The translations under genes and the position numbers were made by a program. The notes beneath the pieces were generated by a model. The model was not told the origin of the DNA. It searched no databases and was given only the letters and a program-made list of their open reading frames with translations. DNA of 64,000 bases from Rhodococcoides corynebacterioides (lineage in GTDB: Bacteria > Actinomycetota > Actinomycetes > Mycobacteriales > Mycobacteriaceae). The number at the start of each line of letters is the position of its first letter. Within the stretch, counting starts at the first letter, position 1. Location: positions 28,005 through 92,004 of the forward strand of contig NZ_JABUBU010000013.1 in assembly GCF_019834675.1 (NCBI RefSeq), given 5' to 3'. Below, piece after piece: positions 53,846 through 63,486 of this stretch.

Positions 53846-55675
53846 ATGACCGCGACTCTTCCGCGTCTCGACGGAACCGACGGCACCCCGCCGACCACGC
53901 ACGCCGGTTTGCTGGCGTGGGTGCGCGAGGTGGCCGAGCTGACCGAACCCGACCGCATCGTGTTCGCCGACGGCTCGGACGCGGAGTGGGAGCGGCTCAC
54001 CGACCAGCTCGTCGAGGCCGGCACCTTCACCCGTCTGAACGCGGAGAAGAAGCCGAACTCCTTCCTGGGCAACTCCGACCCGTCGGACGTCGCGCGCGTC
54101 GAGTCGCGCACCTACATCTGCTCCGAGCGCGAGATCGACGCCGGCCCCACCAACAACTGGATGGCGCCGGACGAGATGCGGTCCACCATGACCGAGCTGT
54201 ACCGCGGCTGCATGCGCGGCCGCACCATGTACGTCATTCCGTTCTGCATGGGACCCCTCGACGCCGAGGACCCCAAGCTGGGCGTCGAGCTCACCGACTC
54301 CGAGTACGTCGTGGTCTCCATGCGCGTGATGACCCGCATGGGCTCGGCGGTGCTCGACAAGCTCGGTGACGACGGCTTCTTCGTCAAGGCGCTGCACTCG
54401 CTGGGTGCCCCGCTGGCCGAGGGCGAGCAGGACGTGCCCTGGCCCTGCAACGACACCAAGTACATCTCGCACTTCCCGGAGACCCGCGAGATCTGGAGCT
54501 ACGGCTCGGGCTACGGCGGCAACGCGCTGCTGGGCAAGAAGTGCTACTCGCTGCGCATCGCGTCGGCCATGGCCCACGACGAGGGCTGGCTGGCCGAGCA
54601 CATGCTGATCCTCAAGCTGATCTCCCCGGAGGACAAGGCCTACTACATCGCCGCGGCGTTCCCGTCCGCGTGCGGCAAGACCAACCTCGCGATGATCCAG
54701 CCGACCGTGCCCGGGTGGCGTGCCGAGACCATCGGTGACGACATCGCCTGGATGCGCTTCGGCAAGGACGGTCGTCTGTACGCCGTCAACCCCGAGTTCG
54801 GCTTCTTCGGCGTGGCGCCGGGAACCAACTGGGACTCCAACCCCAACGCGATGCGCACCATCGACCAGGGCAACGCCGTGTTCACCAACGTCGGCCTGAC
54901 CGACGACGGCGACGTGTGGTGGGAGGGCCTCGAGGGCGACCCGCAGCACCTCACCGACTGGCTGGGCAACGAGTGGACCCCGGAGTCGGGCACCAATGCC
55001 GCGCATCCCAACTCGCGCTACTGCGTGCCGATGGCACAGTGCCCGTCGATGGCCCCGGAGTGGGACGACCCGCAGGGTGTGCCGATCTCGGCGATCCTGT
55101 TCGGTGGGCGTCGCAAGACCACCGTCCCGCTGGTGACCGAGGCGCGCGACTGGCAGCACGGGGTGTTCATGGGCGCGACCGTGGGCTCGGAGCAGACCGC
55201 GGCCGCCGAGGGCACCGTCGGCGCGATCCGCCGCGATCCGATGGCCATGCTGCCGTTCCTCGGCTACAACGTCGGTGACTACTTCCAGCACTGGATCGAC
55301 CTCGGCAAGAACGCCGACGAGTCGAAGCTGCCGAAGGTGTTCTACGTCAACTGGTTCCGCCGCGGCGACGACAAGCGCTTCCTGTGGCCCGGGTTCGGTG
55401 AGAACTCCCGCGTGCTCAAGTGGATCGTCGAGCGGATCGAGCACAAGGCCGCGGGCGTCGAGACCCCGGTCGGTGTGGTGCCGACGGCCGACGCGCTGGA
55501 CATCAGCGGACTCGACGTCTCCGTCGACGACGTCGCCGAGGCGCTGGCCGTGAACGTCGACGAGTGGAAGCAGGAGATCCCGCTGATCGAGGAGTGGTTC
55601 GACTTCGTCGGCGAGAAGCTGCCCACCGGCATCAAGGACGAGTTCGAGGCGCTGAAGCAGCGGCTGAACGCCTGA
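53846..55675 (+). CDS. pckG: Phosphoenolpyruvate carboxykinase (GTP)
   Basis: A 609-residue GTP-dependent enzyme that converts oxaloacetate to phosphoenolpyruvate for gluconeogenesis. The active-site P-loop is [12 protein letters not shown] with the hyper-reactive cysteine C276. It also has [13 protein letters not shown] and the guanine-site block [25 protein letters not shown]. The size matches Rv0211. The ATG at 53846 follows TTGGAG. It ends in a clear terminator. The palindrome upstream suggests control by a dedicated repressor. Confidence 0.96.
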   Translation: MTATLPRLDGTDGTPPTTHAGLLAWVREVAELTEPDRIVFADGSDAEWERLTDQLVEAGTFTRLNAEKKPNSFLGNSDPSDVARVESRTYICSEREIDAGPTNNWMAPDEMRSTMTELYRGCMRGRTMYVIPFCMGPLDAEDPKLGVELTDSEYVVVSMRVMTRMGSAVLDKLGDDGFFVKALHSLGAPLAEGEQDVPWPCNDTKYISHFPETREIWSYGSGYGGNALLGKKCYSLRIASAMAHDEGWLAEHMLILKLISPEDKAYYIAAAFPSACGKTNLAMIQPTVPGWRAETIGDDIAWMRFGKDGRLYAVNPEFGFFGVAPGTNWDSNPNAMRTIDQGNAVFTNVGLTDDGDVWWEGLEGDPQHLTDWLGNEWTPESGTNAAHPNSRYCVPMAQCPSMAPEWDDPQGVPISAILFGGRRKTTVPLVTEARDWQHGVFMGATVGSEQTAAAEGTVGAIRRDPMAMLPFLGYNVGDYFQHWIDLGKNADESKLPKVFYVNWFRRGDDKRFLWPGFGENSRVLKWIVERIEHKAAGVETPVGVVPTADALDISGLDVSVDDVAEALAVNVDEWKQEIPLIEEWFDFVGEKLPTGIKDEFEALKQRLNA

Positions 55676-55689
55676 TCCACCCCGCGTCA

Positions 55690-55722
55690 CGAACGCCCCG
55701 GCCCTCGCGGTCGGGGCGTTCG
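55690..55722. terminator. Hairpin terminator between pckG and glucokinase
   Basis: An 11-bp GC-rich stem (CGAACGCCCCG pairing with CGGGGCGTTCG) and an 11-base loop start 15 bp after the pckG stop. A second TTCGTGAC follows, so the stem can extend against GTCAC on the left side. Confidence 0.85.
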
Positions 55723-55844
55723 TTCGTGACGGGGCGTGCGCCACGGCACACGAGTCGACCGAACCGACGGGAACCCGGCGATCCGACCGACCTGTGTGCG
55801 TCCGGGCACCCTGACGCGAGGGTCGGTCGGGGCGTTCCGTCGTC

Positions 55845-56795
55845 TCAGGCGCCGCGGGCGAGAATCGCTGCGCCGGTGAGGGTTCCGATGCCGCCCAGCT
55901 CGGCGGGCACCACGGTGAAGTCGGCGAGGAATCCCAGGCGTGCGTGCAGCGCGACGGTCTCGCGCAGCGGATTCCACAGGGCGTCGCCCGCCGCGCTGAA
56001 GCCGCCGCCCACCACGGCGACGTCGAGATCGAGCAGGGCCGCGGCGGACGAGATGGCCTGTCCCAGCGCGACGCCCGCCCGTTGCAGCGCGGCGACGGCC
56101 AGCGGCTCGCCCGCGCGGGCCGCCTCGGCGAGGTCCTGACCGGTCTCGCCCTCCCACCCGTTCTCGCGGGCCCAGCGCACCGCGTTCGGACCGCTGGCCA
56201 CCGTCTCGACGCAGCCGATGCCGCCGCAGGTACACGGGTCGACGGAGCCCGGGACCACGATGTGTCCCACGTGACCGGCGTTGCCGCTGCGGCCGCCGAC
56301 CGGACGTCCGCCCAGGATCACGCCGCCGCCGATGCCGGTGGACACGACCATGCCCAGCACGTCGTCGTACCCGCGGGCGGCGCCGAATCGGTGCTCGGCC
56401 AGGGCCGCGCACGCACCGTCCAGGGCGAGATCGACTGCGGCGGAGGGGAAGAGCGCCCGCACGGCGTCGACGACGCCGAAGCCCTCGTACCACTCGGCGA
56501 TGTTGATCGGACTCACCGAACCGGCCACCGTGTCCACGGGACCGGCGGCAGCGATGCCGACGGCGATGACGTCGTCGGGTTCGACGTCCGCGTCGGCCAC
56601 GACGGTGAGGAGCAGCTCCTCGCAGGCCGCCCACACGTTCTCGGTGGGGGTGGGTACGACGACGGGCTCACCGGGGCGACCGTCGTCGTCGACCAGGGCG
56701 GCGGAGAACTTGGTGCCGCCGATGTCGAGGGCGAGAGCGCGACCGGTTCGCGCGGGACCGGCGGCGGACGTGGGGCGGGTGCGCGGTGCGGTCAT
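55845..56795 (-). CDS. ROK-family glucokinase
   Basis: A 316-residue sugar kinase without a DNA-binding domain. The ATP site is ALDIGGTKFSAALVDDDG. The ROK signature is GNAGHVGHIVV plus the zinc motif CTCGGIGC and VETVASG. It phosphorylates glucose, or a related sugar, in the cytosol. The ATG at 56795 has a TAGGGT hexamer 7 nt upstream. It is transcribed towards pckG and ends at the terminator. Confidence 0.88.
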   Translation of the reverse strand: MTAPRTRPTSAAGPARTGRALALDIGGTKFSAALVDDDGRPGEPVVVPTPTENVWAACEELLLTVVADADVEPDDVIAVGIAAAGPVDTVAGSVSPINIAEWYEGFGVVDAVRALFPSAAVDLALDGACAALAEHRFGAARGYDDVLGMVVSTGIGGGVILGGRPVGGRSGNAGHVGHIVVPGSVDPCTCGGIGCVETVASGPNAVRWARENGWEGETGQDLAEAARAGEPLAVAALQRAGVALGQAISSAAALLDLDVAVVGGGFSAAGDALWNPLRETVALHARLGFLADFTVVPAELGGIGTLTGAAILARGA

Positions 56796-56802
56796 CCGAG
56801 CC

Positions 56803-56808
56803 ACCCTA
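56803..56808 (-). promoter_or_regulatory. -10 hexamer TAGGGT, leaderless glucokinase gene
   Basis: Read leftwards, TAGGGT ends 7 nt before the ATG at 56795. It lies in the 17-bp gap after the methyltransferase gene. Confidence 0.45.
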
Positions 56809-56812
56809 ACCG

Positions 56813-57652
56813 TCAGCGCGCGCGCAGCACCAACACCAGATTGCTCACCGCCGCCTCGCGGAACACCGGGACGCGCACGCTCCACCACGCCCAGCGCGGG
56901 TGGTAGCGGGGAAACGCGGCGAGCAGTTCACCGTTGGACGACGTTCGCGCCCAACGCAATCCGTGAGACGCGCGAATCGGGAACAGTGAGGTGCCGTAGC
57001 GGTTCTTCGGTTCGCGGCCGTGCGTGCGGGCGTACCGCCGGGCGGCGTATTCCCCGCCGAGAACGTGCCAGGGCCCGGTCTCGTGACCACCGAACGGGCC
57101 CCACCACAGCGTGTACGACAGCACAACGACGCCGCCCGGCCGAGTGACGCGGAGCATCTCCTCCGCCATGTCCCACGGGCGGGCGACGTGCTCGGCGACG
57201 TTCGAGGACAGGCAGAGGTCCACGCTGTCGGTCCGGAACGGCAGGGCGGTGCCCGAACCGCGGACGGACCCGCGCGCGTCGAGACCGGCGGCGTGCATCT
57301 CGCCGGCGTCGGGCTCGACGGAGACGTAGGTCGCGCCCGCCGCGGCGAACGCGTCCGCGAAGTAGCCCGGACCGCCGCCGACGTCGAGGACGGTGCGGCC
57401 GTCCAGCGTGGTGTCGGTGGCCCCGTACCACAGGTCGTCGACCATGCGGGCGGTGTCGTCGGCGAGGGCGCCGTAGAAGCGGGCGGGATCGGACTGCTCG
57501 TAGCCGAACTCGCGGACGAGCGACACCGACCGGGCGAGGGTCGCGCGGCGGGCGACGGCGGCCGTCACCGCCGACGGACGGGCGCTGCGGCGGATCGGCA
57601 CGGCTGCCGACTGTAACCGTCCGGCCGCACGGAGGCCGAGCGAGCTTGGCAT
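56813..57652 (-). CDS. Class I SAM methyltransferase (Rv0224c-like)
   Basis: A 279-residue methyltransferase with the SAM motif TVLDVGGGPGYFADAFAAAGATYVSVEPDAGEM, then VDLCLSSNVAEHVARPWDMAEEMLRVTRPGGVVV. Its neighbours are glycan-related genes in the order of M. tuberculosis Rv0224c onward, so it may act on an envelope glycan; this is inference. The ATG at 57652 or GTG at 57658 can serve as start. It diverges from the glycosyltransferase. Confidence 0.85.
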   Translation of the reverse strand: MPSSLGLRAAGRLQSAAVPIRRSARPSAVTAAVARRATLARSVSLVREFGYEQSDPARFYGALADDTARMVDDLWYGATDTTLDGRTVLDVGGGPGYFADAFAAAGATYVSVEPDAGEMHAAGLDARGSVRGSGTALPFRTDSVDLCLSSNVAEHVARPWDMAEEMLRVTRPGGVVVLSYTLWWGPFGGHETGPWHVLGGEYAARRYARTHGREPKNRYGTSLFPIRASHGLRWARTSSNGELLAAFPRYHPRWAWWSVRVPVFREAAVSNLVLVLRAR

Positions 57653-57686
57653 ACTCACCTACCGGGCGAGCCGGGAGGTGACGGGT

Positions 57687-58943
57687 GTGAGCGAGCTGCG
57701 CGAGGTGCTGCTGCTGTGCTGGCGCGACACCGGGCACCCTCAGGGCGGCGGCAGCGAGCGCTATCTCGAACACGTCGGCGCCGGACTCGCGGCGCAGGGC
57801 GTCGCGGTCACCCTGCGCACCGCGGCCTACCCGGGTGCGCCGCGCACCGAGATGCGCGACGGCGTGCGCATCAGCCGCGCCGGCGGGCGCCTGACGGTCT
57901 ACCCGCGCGCGCTCGCGGCGATCGTCGCCGGTCGCTGGGGCGTCGGTCCGCTGGCCGGGATGCGTCCCGACGCCGTCGTCGACACCCAGAACGGCATCCC
58001 CTTCTTCGCGCGGCTGGTGACGCGCGCCCCGGTGACGGTGCTGGTCCATCACTGCCACCGCGAGCAGTGGCCCGTCGCGGGGCGGGTCATGGCGCGCCTG
58101 GGCTGGTTCCTCGAGTCGAGGGTGTCCCCGCGGGTACACCGGTCCGCGCAGTACCTCACCGTGTCCCTGCCGTCGGCGGACGAACTGGTGGCACTCGGCG
58201 TCGACCGGGACCGTGTCGCGGTCGTCCGCAACGGCGTCGACGAGCTGCCCGCGGGCCTCGCCACGGGAGATGCCGGCACGCGCGCCGACGTCCCCACGCT
58301 CGCCGTGCTGTCCCGGTTGGTGCCGCACAAACAGATCGAGGACGCGATCGACGTCGTCGCCCGGTTGCGCGTCGAGCGCCCGGCCCTGCGTCTCGACGTC
58401 GTCGGCGGCGGATGGTGGGAGGACCGACTGCGCGCCCGGGCACGCAGCCGCGGGGTGGCCGACGCGGTCACCTTCCACGGGCACGTGTCGGAGCGCCGCA
58501 AGCACGAGATCCTCTCGCGGGCCTGGGTCCACGTCCTGCCCTCCCGCAAGGAGGGGTGGGGACTCGCCGTCGTCGAGGCCGCGCAGCACGGCGTGCCGAC
58601 GGTCGGGTACCGGCACTCGCGCGGACTGACCGACTCGGTGGTCGACGGCGTCACCGGTGCGCTGGTCGGGGACGAGTGGCTCGCGCGGGCGAGCGACGTC
58701 GACGAGTTGACCGACGCCGTCCGAGACCTGATCGACGACGACCGGCGTCGTCGTCAGTTGGGGGAGAAGGCGCGCGACCGCGCGGAGGAGTTCTCCTGGG
58801 CGCAGTGCGCCGATGCGGTCGCGTCGGTGCTGCGGGATCGTGCCGACGGCACCGTCGTCGCCGGTCTGGTCACCGGGGACCCGGTCGACCGCGTCGAGAA
58901 CCGAGCGCTCCCGACGCCGCGATCCCCGCGGCCGCGAGGGTGA
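57687..58943 (+). CDS. GT4-family glycosyltransferase (Rv0225-like)
   Basis: A 418-residue retaining glycosyltransferase. The acceptor domain opens WRDTGHPQGGGSERYLEHVG. The donor domain has SRLVPHKQIEDAIDVVARL and the E-x7-E motif SRKEGWGLAVVEAAQHG. It transfers a sugar from a nucleotide donor to an envelope lipid or glycan. The GTG at 57687 is preferred over GTG 57678 because GGAGG is then 8 nt away. It ends 74 bp inside the convergent membrane protein gene. Donor and acceptor are unknown. Confidence 0.87.
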   Translation: MSELREVLLLCWRDTGHPQGGGSERYLEHVGAGLAAQGVAVTLRTAAYPGAPRTEMRDGVRISRAGGRLTVYPRALAAIVAGRWGVGPLAGMRPDAVVDTQNGIPFFARLVTRAPVTVLVHHCHREQWPVAGRVMARLGWFLESRVSPRVHRSAQYLTVSLPSADELVALGVDRDRVAVVRNGVDELPAGLATGDAGTRADVPTLAVLSRLVPHKQIEDAIDVVARLRVERPALRLDVVGGGWWEDRLRARARSRGVADAVTFHGHVSERRKHEILSRAWVHVLPSRKEGWGLAVVEAAQHGVPTVGYRHSRGLTDSVVDGVTGALVGDEWLARASDVDELTDAVRDLIDDDRRRRQLGEKARDRAEEFSWAQCADAVASVLRDRADGTVVAGLVTGDPVDRVENRALPTPRSPRPRG

Positions 58944-60582
58944 GTCCGGCCCACACCAGGTGGGCGACGACGGCGGCGGTGCGGTCGGCCGGGGGCGGCG
59001 TGATCGCGTCGGGCACGCGGTAGAGCCGGAACTCGGGACCGACGTCCACCTCGTCGAGCGCGGCGACGGCCTCGTCGACGCGGCCGACCTGCCCGCGGGA
59101 GGTCACCTCGAGCAGGACCCACCCCACGCCGAGCGCGGGATCGGGGGCTCGCCCCGACAACAGCTGCTGCTCGACGGCACGGGCGCGGTCGCCCTCGCCC
59201 GACACCAGGCGCCCGCCGACGGGCAGGTCACCGGTCTGCAGGACGTCGGCGTCGAGCCACCGCGGGGCCGGGTCGAGCACCGGGACGTCGCCGCTGAACG
59301 CGAACTGCCGGAAGGTGCCCGCGGGCAGCACCGCCACGTCCCGCTCGGACGCGCCGATCGCCGCGGCCAGGCGCGCCCAGTCGTCCGGGTAGTGCACCGG
59401 CCGGAGGGCGCCGCCGACGCCCCACGCGAGGTCGGGCAGGGCGGCGACGACGATCGCCGTCGCCGCGACGGCCGCGCGCCACCGGAATCGGAGCGTGGCC
59501 GCTCCGGCCGCGAGCGCGAGACCCGGCATCCACAGCGCGACCCACTTCTGGCCGTCGCGCAGCAGTCCCGCGCCGGGGACGGAGTCGGCGGCCCAGCGAC
59601 CGACGTCGAGACCCACCGGCGTCGCCGCCAGCGCGGTGAGCAGCACGGCGACGAGCCCGAGACCGGTGACGGCGACGACGGTCGGGGTGCGTCGTCGCCG
59701 GAGCGCGGGCACCCCCGCGGCGGCGACCGCCAGGAGTGCCGCGGTGCCGACCAGCGCCCACCCCGTGGTGCGGGACGACGGCACCGCGTCGGCGTTCCAG
59801 ATCCCACCCAGGCCGGCGAGGGCCCCGACGGTGCCCAGCCCCGGTTCCGCGCGCGCCGCGAAGGCCGCCACCCCGGCCGGATCCGACGCCGCGCCCGCCC
59901 CCGACGTGAATGCCGGCACGGACCAGGGCGTCGACAGCAGCGCGGTCGCGGCGAGAACGAGGCCGACGGGGAGGCGGCGAGGCGCTCCCGGGGCGAGGAC
60001 GACCACCGCGGCGGCGACGGCGTTCAGCAGCAGGCCGGTGGGCGTGAGACCGGCGACGCCGAGGCACAGCACCAGCGCGGCGACACCGCGGACGGTGACG
60101 GTGCGACGGAGGGCCGCGGCCGCGACGACGGTCCACGGCAGCGCGGCGTAGCCCACCAGCAGGCTCCAGTGCCCCTGCAGCAACCGCTCCGCGACGTACG
60201 GGTTCCAGATCGCCACGGTGGCGGCGACCACCCGCGGCGCCGCCGCCGTCGTGTCCAGCAGACGCGCGATCATCGCGCCGGCGCCGATGCCCGCCCCCGC
60301 CAGCGCGAGCAGCAGGATGCCGACGACCAGGGTCCCGCCGTCGATCACCGACGAGAGCGTCGCCACGACCGCGTCCTGCGGGACGGCCCGCGCCGCGCCC
60401 TCGCCGAGGCCGAGCGCGGAGTCGGTGAGGTACGAACGCGGCGTCGTCACGGCGTCGCGCAGCAGCAGGTGGCCGCCGCCCGGAACCAGCGCGCCGAGCA
60501 GCGGCCCGAGCGCGAGCGCCGCGAGCAGCACGGACCAGGCCGCCGTGCCCACCCGAACGCGGGTACTCGGTCCTGCCATCAT
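58870..60582 (-). CDS. Large multi-pass envelope membrane protein (Rv0226c-like)
   Basis: A 570-residue protein with about 11-13 hydrophobic segments and a soluble C-terminal part. ATVAIWNPYVAERLLQGHWSLLVGYAALPWTV resembles mycobacterial arabinofuranosyltransferase-type (GT-C) membrane proteins. ALRPVHYPDDWARLAAAI and VAVLPAGTFRQFAFSGDVPVLDPAPRWLDADVLQTGD are in the extracellular portion. It may be a GT-C glycosyltransferase for envelope glycans. The ATG at 60582 faces the flippase ATG at 60589 with only 6 bp between. Confidence 0.78.
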   Translation of the reverse strand: MMAGPSTRVRVGTAAWSVLLAALALGPLLGALVPGGGHLLLRDAVTTPRSYLTDSALGLGEGAARAVPQDAVVATLSSVIDGGTLVVGILLLALAGAGIGAGAMIARLLDTTAAAPRVVAATVAIWNPYVAERLLQGHWSLLVGYAALPWTVVAAAALRRTVTVRGVAALVLCLGVAGLTPTGLLLNAVAAAVVVLAPGAPRRLPVGLVLAATALLSTPWSVPAFTSGAGAASDPAGVAAFAARAEPGLGTVGALAGLGGIWNADAVPSSRTTGWALVGTAALLAVAAAGVPALRRRRTPTVVAVTGLGLVAVLLTALAATPVGLDVGRWAADSVPGAGLLRDGQKWVALWMPGLALAAGAATLRFRWRAAVAATAIVVAALPDLAWGVGGALRPVHYPDDWARLAAAIGASERDVAVLPAGTFRQFAFSGDVPVLDPAPRWLDADVLQTGDLPVGGRLVSGEGDRARAVEQQLLSGRAPDPALGVGWVLLEVTSRGQVGRVDEAVAALDEVDVGPEFRLYRVPDAITPPPADRTAAVVAHLVWAGLTLAAAGIAASGALGSRRGRPGPR

Positions 60583-60588
60583 GAGGGC

Positions 60589-61797
60589 ATGATCCCTGCG
60601 CGCGCCTCCGCCGTGGCGGCCGGGGTGAGTATGGTGACGGCGGGATCGATGCTCGCCAACGTCGCGTCCTACGGCCTGCAGCTGGTGGCCGCCGACCTGC
60701 TCGGTCCCGCGGGCTACGGCGAGTTCGGCCCGCTCCTCGCCGCGCAGTTGGTGCTCGCGGTTCCGGCGCTGGCGCTGCAGACCGTCGTCGCGCGCGACGC
60801 GGTGCACGGCCGCAGCCGGGAGTCGCTGCGGCGCACCGGCCGCTGGTGCGCCGGCGGGGTGACCGTGGTCGCGGCCGCCGCGGTGCCGGTGCTGTCGGCG
60901 TTGCTCGGCATCGCGGCGGTCACGGTCGCGGCAGCCGTCGTCAGCGCCCCGGTGCTGGTGCTCCTGGCCACGGAACAGGGTGTGCTGCAGGGTGGTTCGC
61001 GATTCCGGGAACTCGGGGTGGTGCTCGGCGCGGCCGGCGCGGGCAAGGTGCTGCCTGCCGTGCTCGCCCTCGTGCTCGGTGCGTCGGCCGGGCCCGCGCT
61101 GCTCGCGAGTGCGGCGGGGTCGATGGGCGCGGTCCTGCTCGCGCGGCTCATCGCCGACCGCCGGCGTGACGTCGCGACCGGCGACGTCGTGGGCCGACTG
61201 CGCGACGTGCTGGCCGCGTCGCAGGTGCAACTGGTTCTCGTGTTGCTGACGTCGGTGGACCTGCTGCTCGCGCGCCGGGTGCTCGACCCCGAGCAGGCCG
61301 GCATCTACGCCCTCGGTGCCGTCGCGGCGAAGGCGGCGTTCTGGCTGCCGGCGGCGGTCGGCGTGGTGCTCTACCCCCGCATGGCCGACCCGCGATCGTC
61401 CACCGCCGCCGTGCGCAGCGCACTCGCCGTGCTGGGGGCGATCGGCACCGTGGTCGTGGCCGGCGTCGCGGTGGCCGCACCCCTGGTCACCGTCGTCCTC
61501 GGCGCGGAGTACGCCACCGCCGCCCCGTTGCTGTGGTTGTTCGCCGCGCAGGGGGCCCTGCTGTCGGTGGTGCAGTGCGCGCTGCTCGCGTCGGTCGCCC
61601 GCGGCGACACCCGGCCCGCGGCGCTGGCCTGGATCGTCGTGATCGCCCAGGCCGCGGCGATCGTCGTCGTCGCCGAGTCCCCGACGTCGTTGGTCGTTGT
61701 GGCGTTGTGCGGTGCTGCAGTGGCAACCGTTGTGACGTCAGCCGTGGCTCTGGCCCCGCGCCGTGTGTTTGGATCGGGGAAGGGGGTGTCGCAATGA
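60589..61797 (+). CDS. Polysaccharide/oligosaccharide flippase, MOP superfamily
   Basis: A 402-residue membrane protein with about twelve segments. It opens VSMVTAGSMLANVASYGLQLVAADLLGPAGYGEFGPLL, the usual start of Wzx/RfbX-type flippases, and has LLARRVLDPEQAGIYALGAVAAKAAFWLPAAVG midway. It would move a lipid-linked sugar across the membrane, in keeping with its neighbours. The ATG at 60589 is used; ATG 60631 is possible. It is coupled to the FAH gene by an ATGA overlap. Confidence 0.85.
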   Translation: MIPARASAVAAGVSMVTAGSMLANVASYGLQLVAADLLGPAGYGEFGPLLAAQLVLAVPALALQTVVARDAVHGRSRESLRRTGRWCAGGVTVVAAAAVPVLSALLGIAAVTVAAAVVSAPVLVLLATEQGVLQGGSRFRELGVVLGAAGAGKVLPAVLALVLGASAGPALLASAAGSMGAVLLARLIADRRRDVATGDVVGRLRDVLAASQVQLVLVLLTSVDLLLARRVLDPEQAGIYALGAVAAKAAFWLPAAVGVVLYPRMADPRSSTAAVRSALAVLGAIGTVVVAGVAVAAPLVTVVLGAEYATAAPLLWLFAAQGALLSVVQCALLASVARGDTRPAALAWIVVIAQAAAIVVVAESPTSLVVVALCGAAVATVVTSAVALAPRRVFGSGKGVSQ

Positions 61798-62747
61798 GGA
61801 TTCGACGGGGACGGGCCGGAGTCGACGTGCTGCACGAGGCGTCGGGACGGTGGTACGACACGGGCGGCGCGGACGGCGTGCCGACGTCGGTGGTGGACTT
61901 TCTCGCCGGCGGCGAACGCGTCCGCGACGCGGCGTCGGCGGTGGTCCAGCGGGCGATCCGCGAGGGTGCGCCGTCGACCGAGCGCACGGCGTCGACGGCC
62001 TTCGAGCCGCGCTCGCTCCGGTGCTTCGCCGGGTGGGAGCAGCACTGGAGCCAGGCCGCGACCACGATGGTGAAACACCATCTCCCCGCGGTGATTCCGC
62101 TCGCCCGGGCGTATCGCGCGGTGACCCGACGGACGTTCCCGCCCCTCGCTCCCGGCGCCGAGTTCGACCGACACCCGGTGTACTACACCGGCAATCACCT
62201 CACCGTCGTGGGCGACGGGGATCCCATGCCGTGGCCGCGCTACACCGAGAAGCTCGACTTCGAACTGGAGTACGCGGCGATCGTCGCGCGGCCCGTTCGT
62301 GACGCCACCGCCGCCGAGGCGGAGGCCGCCATCGGTGGCTTCGTGGTGTTCGACGACTTCAGCGCCCGCGACGTGCAGTGGGTGGAGCAGCGTCAGGGAC
62401 CGTTCGGACCGGTGATCAAGACCAAGACGTTCGCGAGCTCCATGAGCGCCGAGGTGGTCACGGCCGACGAGATCCTGCCCGTCCTGGGCGATCTCACCGG
62501 CACCGTCACCGTCAACGACGAGGTGTGGTCCTCCACCGGCACCGCGGGTGCCCGGTGGTCCATCGCCGACGCACTGGCGTACGCCAGCCGAGGCGAGACC
62601 GTCGGGCCGGGCGAAGCGCTGTCCTCCGGGACCCTGCCGTCGGGCTGCGGACTCGAACTGGACCGGTGGATCCGTCCCGGCGACCGGGTGTCGTTGTCGA
62701 TCGAGAAGATCGGGTCCGTCACCAACACCGTGGCGGAGCCGACCTGA
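61794..62747 (+). CDS. Fumarylacetoacetate hydrolase family protein
   Basis: A 317-residue protein. The metal ligands of FAH-fold enzymes are in YTEKLDFELEYAAIVARPV (two glutamates) and GGFVVFDDFSARD (aspartate), followed by IKTKTFASSMS and LSSGTLPSGCGLELDRWIRPGDRV. It cleaves or decarboxylates a beta-dicarbonyl compound with Mg. It starts on the flippase stop (ATGA), an unexpected partner. It ends one base before the convergent hemerythrin gene. Confidence 0.87.
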   Translation: MRIRRGRAGVDVLHEASGRWYDTGGADGVPTSVVDFLAGGERVRDAASAVVQRAIREGAPSTERTASTAFEPRSLRCFAGWEQHWSQAATTMVKHHLPAVIPLARAYRAVTRRTFPPLAPGAEFDRHPVYYTGNHLTVVGDGDPMPWPRYTEKLDFELEYAAIVARPVRDATAAEAEAAIGGFVVFDDFSARDVQWVEQRQGPFGPVIKTKTFASSMSAEVVTADEILPVLGDLTGTVTVNDEVWSSTGTAGARWSIADALAYASRGETVGPGEALSSGTLPSGCGLELDRWIRPGDRVSLSIEKIGSVTNTVAEPT

Positions 62748-62748
62748 G

Positions 62749-63366
62749 TCAGCCTCGGACGGTGCCGACGTAGTCGAGGTACGCGGGCGCGCCGATGGTG
62801 GTGTACGCCTGCTGCACCGGTTCGGGCAGGTGCGAGAAGAAGACGTCCCAGTTCTCCTCCGGGGTGTCCTCCGCCATCTGCCCGAGCACGATCATCGCCT
62901 TCTGCGGCGGCAGCAGCCCGAACCCGCGGGCGCCGAGCTCACCCCACTCCTGCGGGGTCAGGAGCTCGTCCACCAGCGGCAGGATGCGCTCCTCCTCCCG
63001 GTCGAGGTGGTCCACGAGTGGGGGCAGCAGAGCGTCGAGCGCGTCGGCCAGACGGTCACCGTGGGCGCGGTCGGCCGTTCCGGCCCAGTCCCGCAGCGCC
63101 GACTGCACGGCGTCGATGGAGGAGCCGATGCTGCCGTGGTCGGCGTCCATGGAGTCGAAGAGGTCGGTGAACTCCGCGGCCCGCTCCCGCAGCTTGGGCC
63201 AGAGCAGCTGGTCCTCGCCCTCGTGGTGATGGTGCAGGAGGTCGAGCAGATCGGTGAGGTGCTCCGCCACCACTCCCGACCGGGTGGTGTCGCCGTCCGG
63301 CACCGCACGCACCATGTCCGGGGCGAGTCGGAGCTCCCGCCGGAACACGCTGTGGATGATGACCAT
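62749..63366 (-). CDS. Hemerythrin HHE-domain protein
   Basis: A 205-residue helical protein with a hemerythrin-like iron site: His in IHSVFRREL, the HHHHEGEDQLLWP cluster (about residues 45-57), DADHGS and DHLDREEERILPL. Such proteins bind a di-iron centre and sense or carry O2, NO or peroxide. The C-terminus carries QKAMIVLGQMAEDTPEENWDVFFSHLPEPVQQAY. The ATG is at 63366. A dispersed repeat copy lies between it and the alcohol dehydrogenase. Confidence 0.87.
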   Translation of the reverse strand: MVIIHSVFRRELRLAPDMVRAVPDGDTTRSGVVAEHLTDLLDLLHHHHEGEDQLLWPKLRERAAEFTDLFDSMDADHGSIGSSIDAVQSALRDWAGTADRAHGDRLADALDALLPPLVDHLDREEERILPLVDELLTPQEWGELGARGFGLLPPQKAMIVLGQMAEDTPEENWDVFFSHLPEPVQQAYTTIGAPAYLDYVGTVRG

Positions 63367-63393
63367 GTCTCGCGAATCGGTCTTCTCGGGTTT

Positions 63394-63443
63394 CCGCCAC
63401 TCTCACCGGTTGCAACCCGCGCAGGTGACCGGAACCCGCGCAG
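63394..63443 (-). repeat. Third copy of the dispersed ~50-bp repeat
   Basis: Reverse-oriented relative to the pair at 44531-44650, with about 90% identity by eye. It is in a divergent promoter region, so the element is not confined to gene ends. The match continues beyond the 50 bp into AAACCCGAG. Confidence 0.85.
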
Positions 63444-63486
63444 GTGGCCGCACCCCACGCACCGGGACCCGTGTAGAGAAGTACGC

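Noticed and set aside
58813..61797. 994-codon open frame on the plus strand covering the membrane protein gene
   Set aside because: Its first 590 codons are the low-complexity antisense of the leftward gene. Only the last part, from 60589, is the real flippase.
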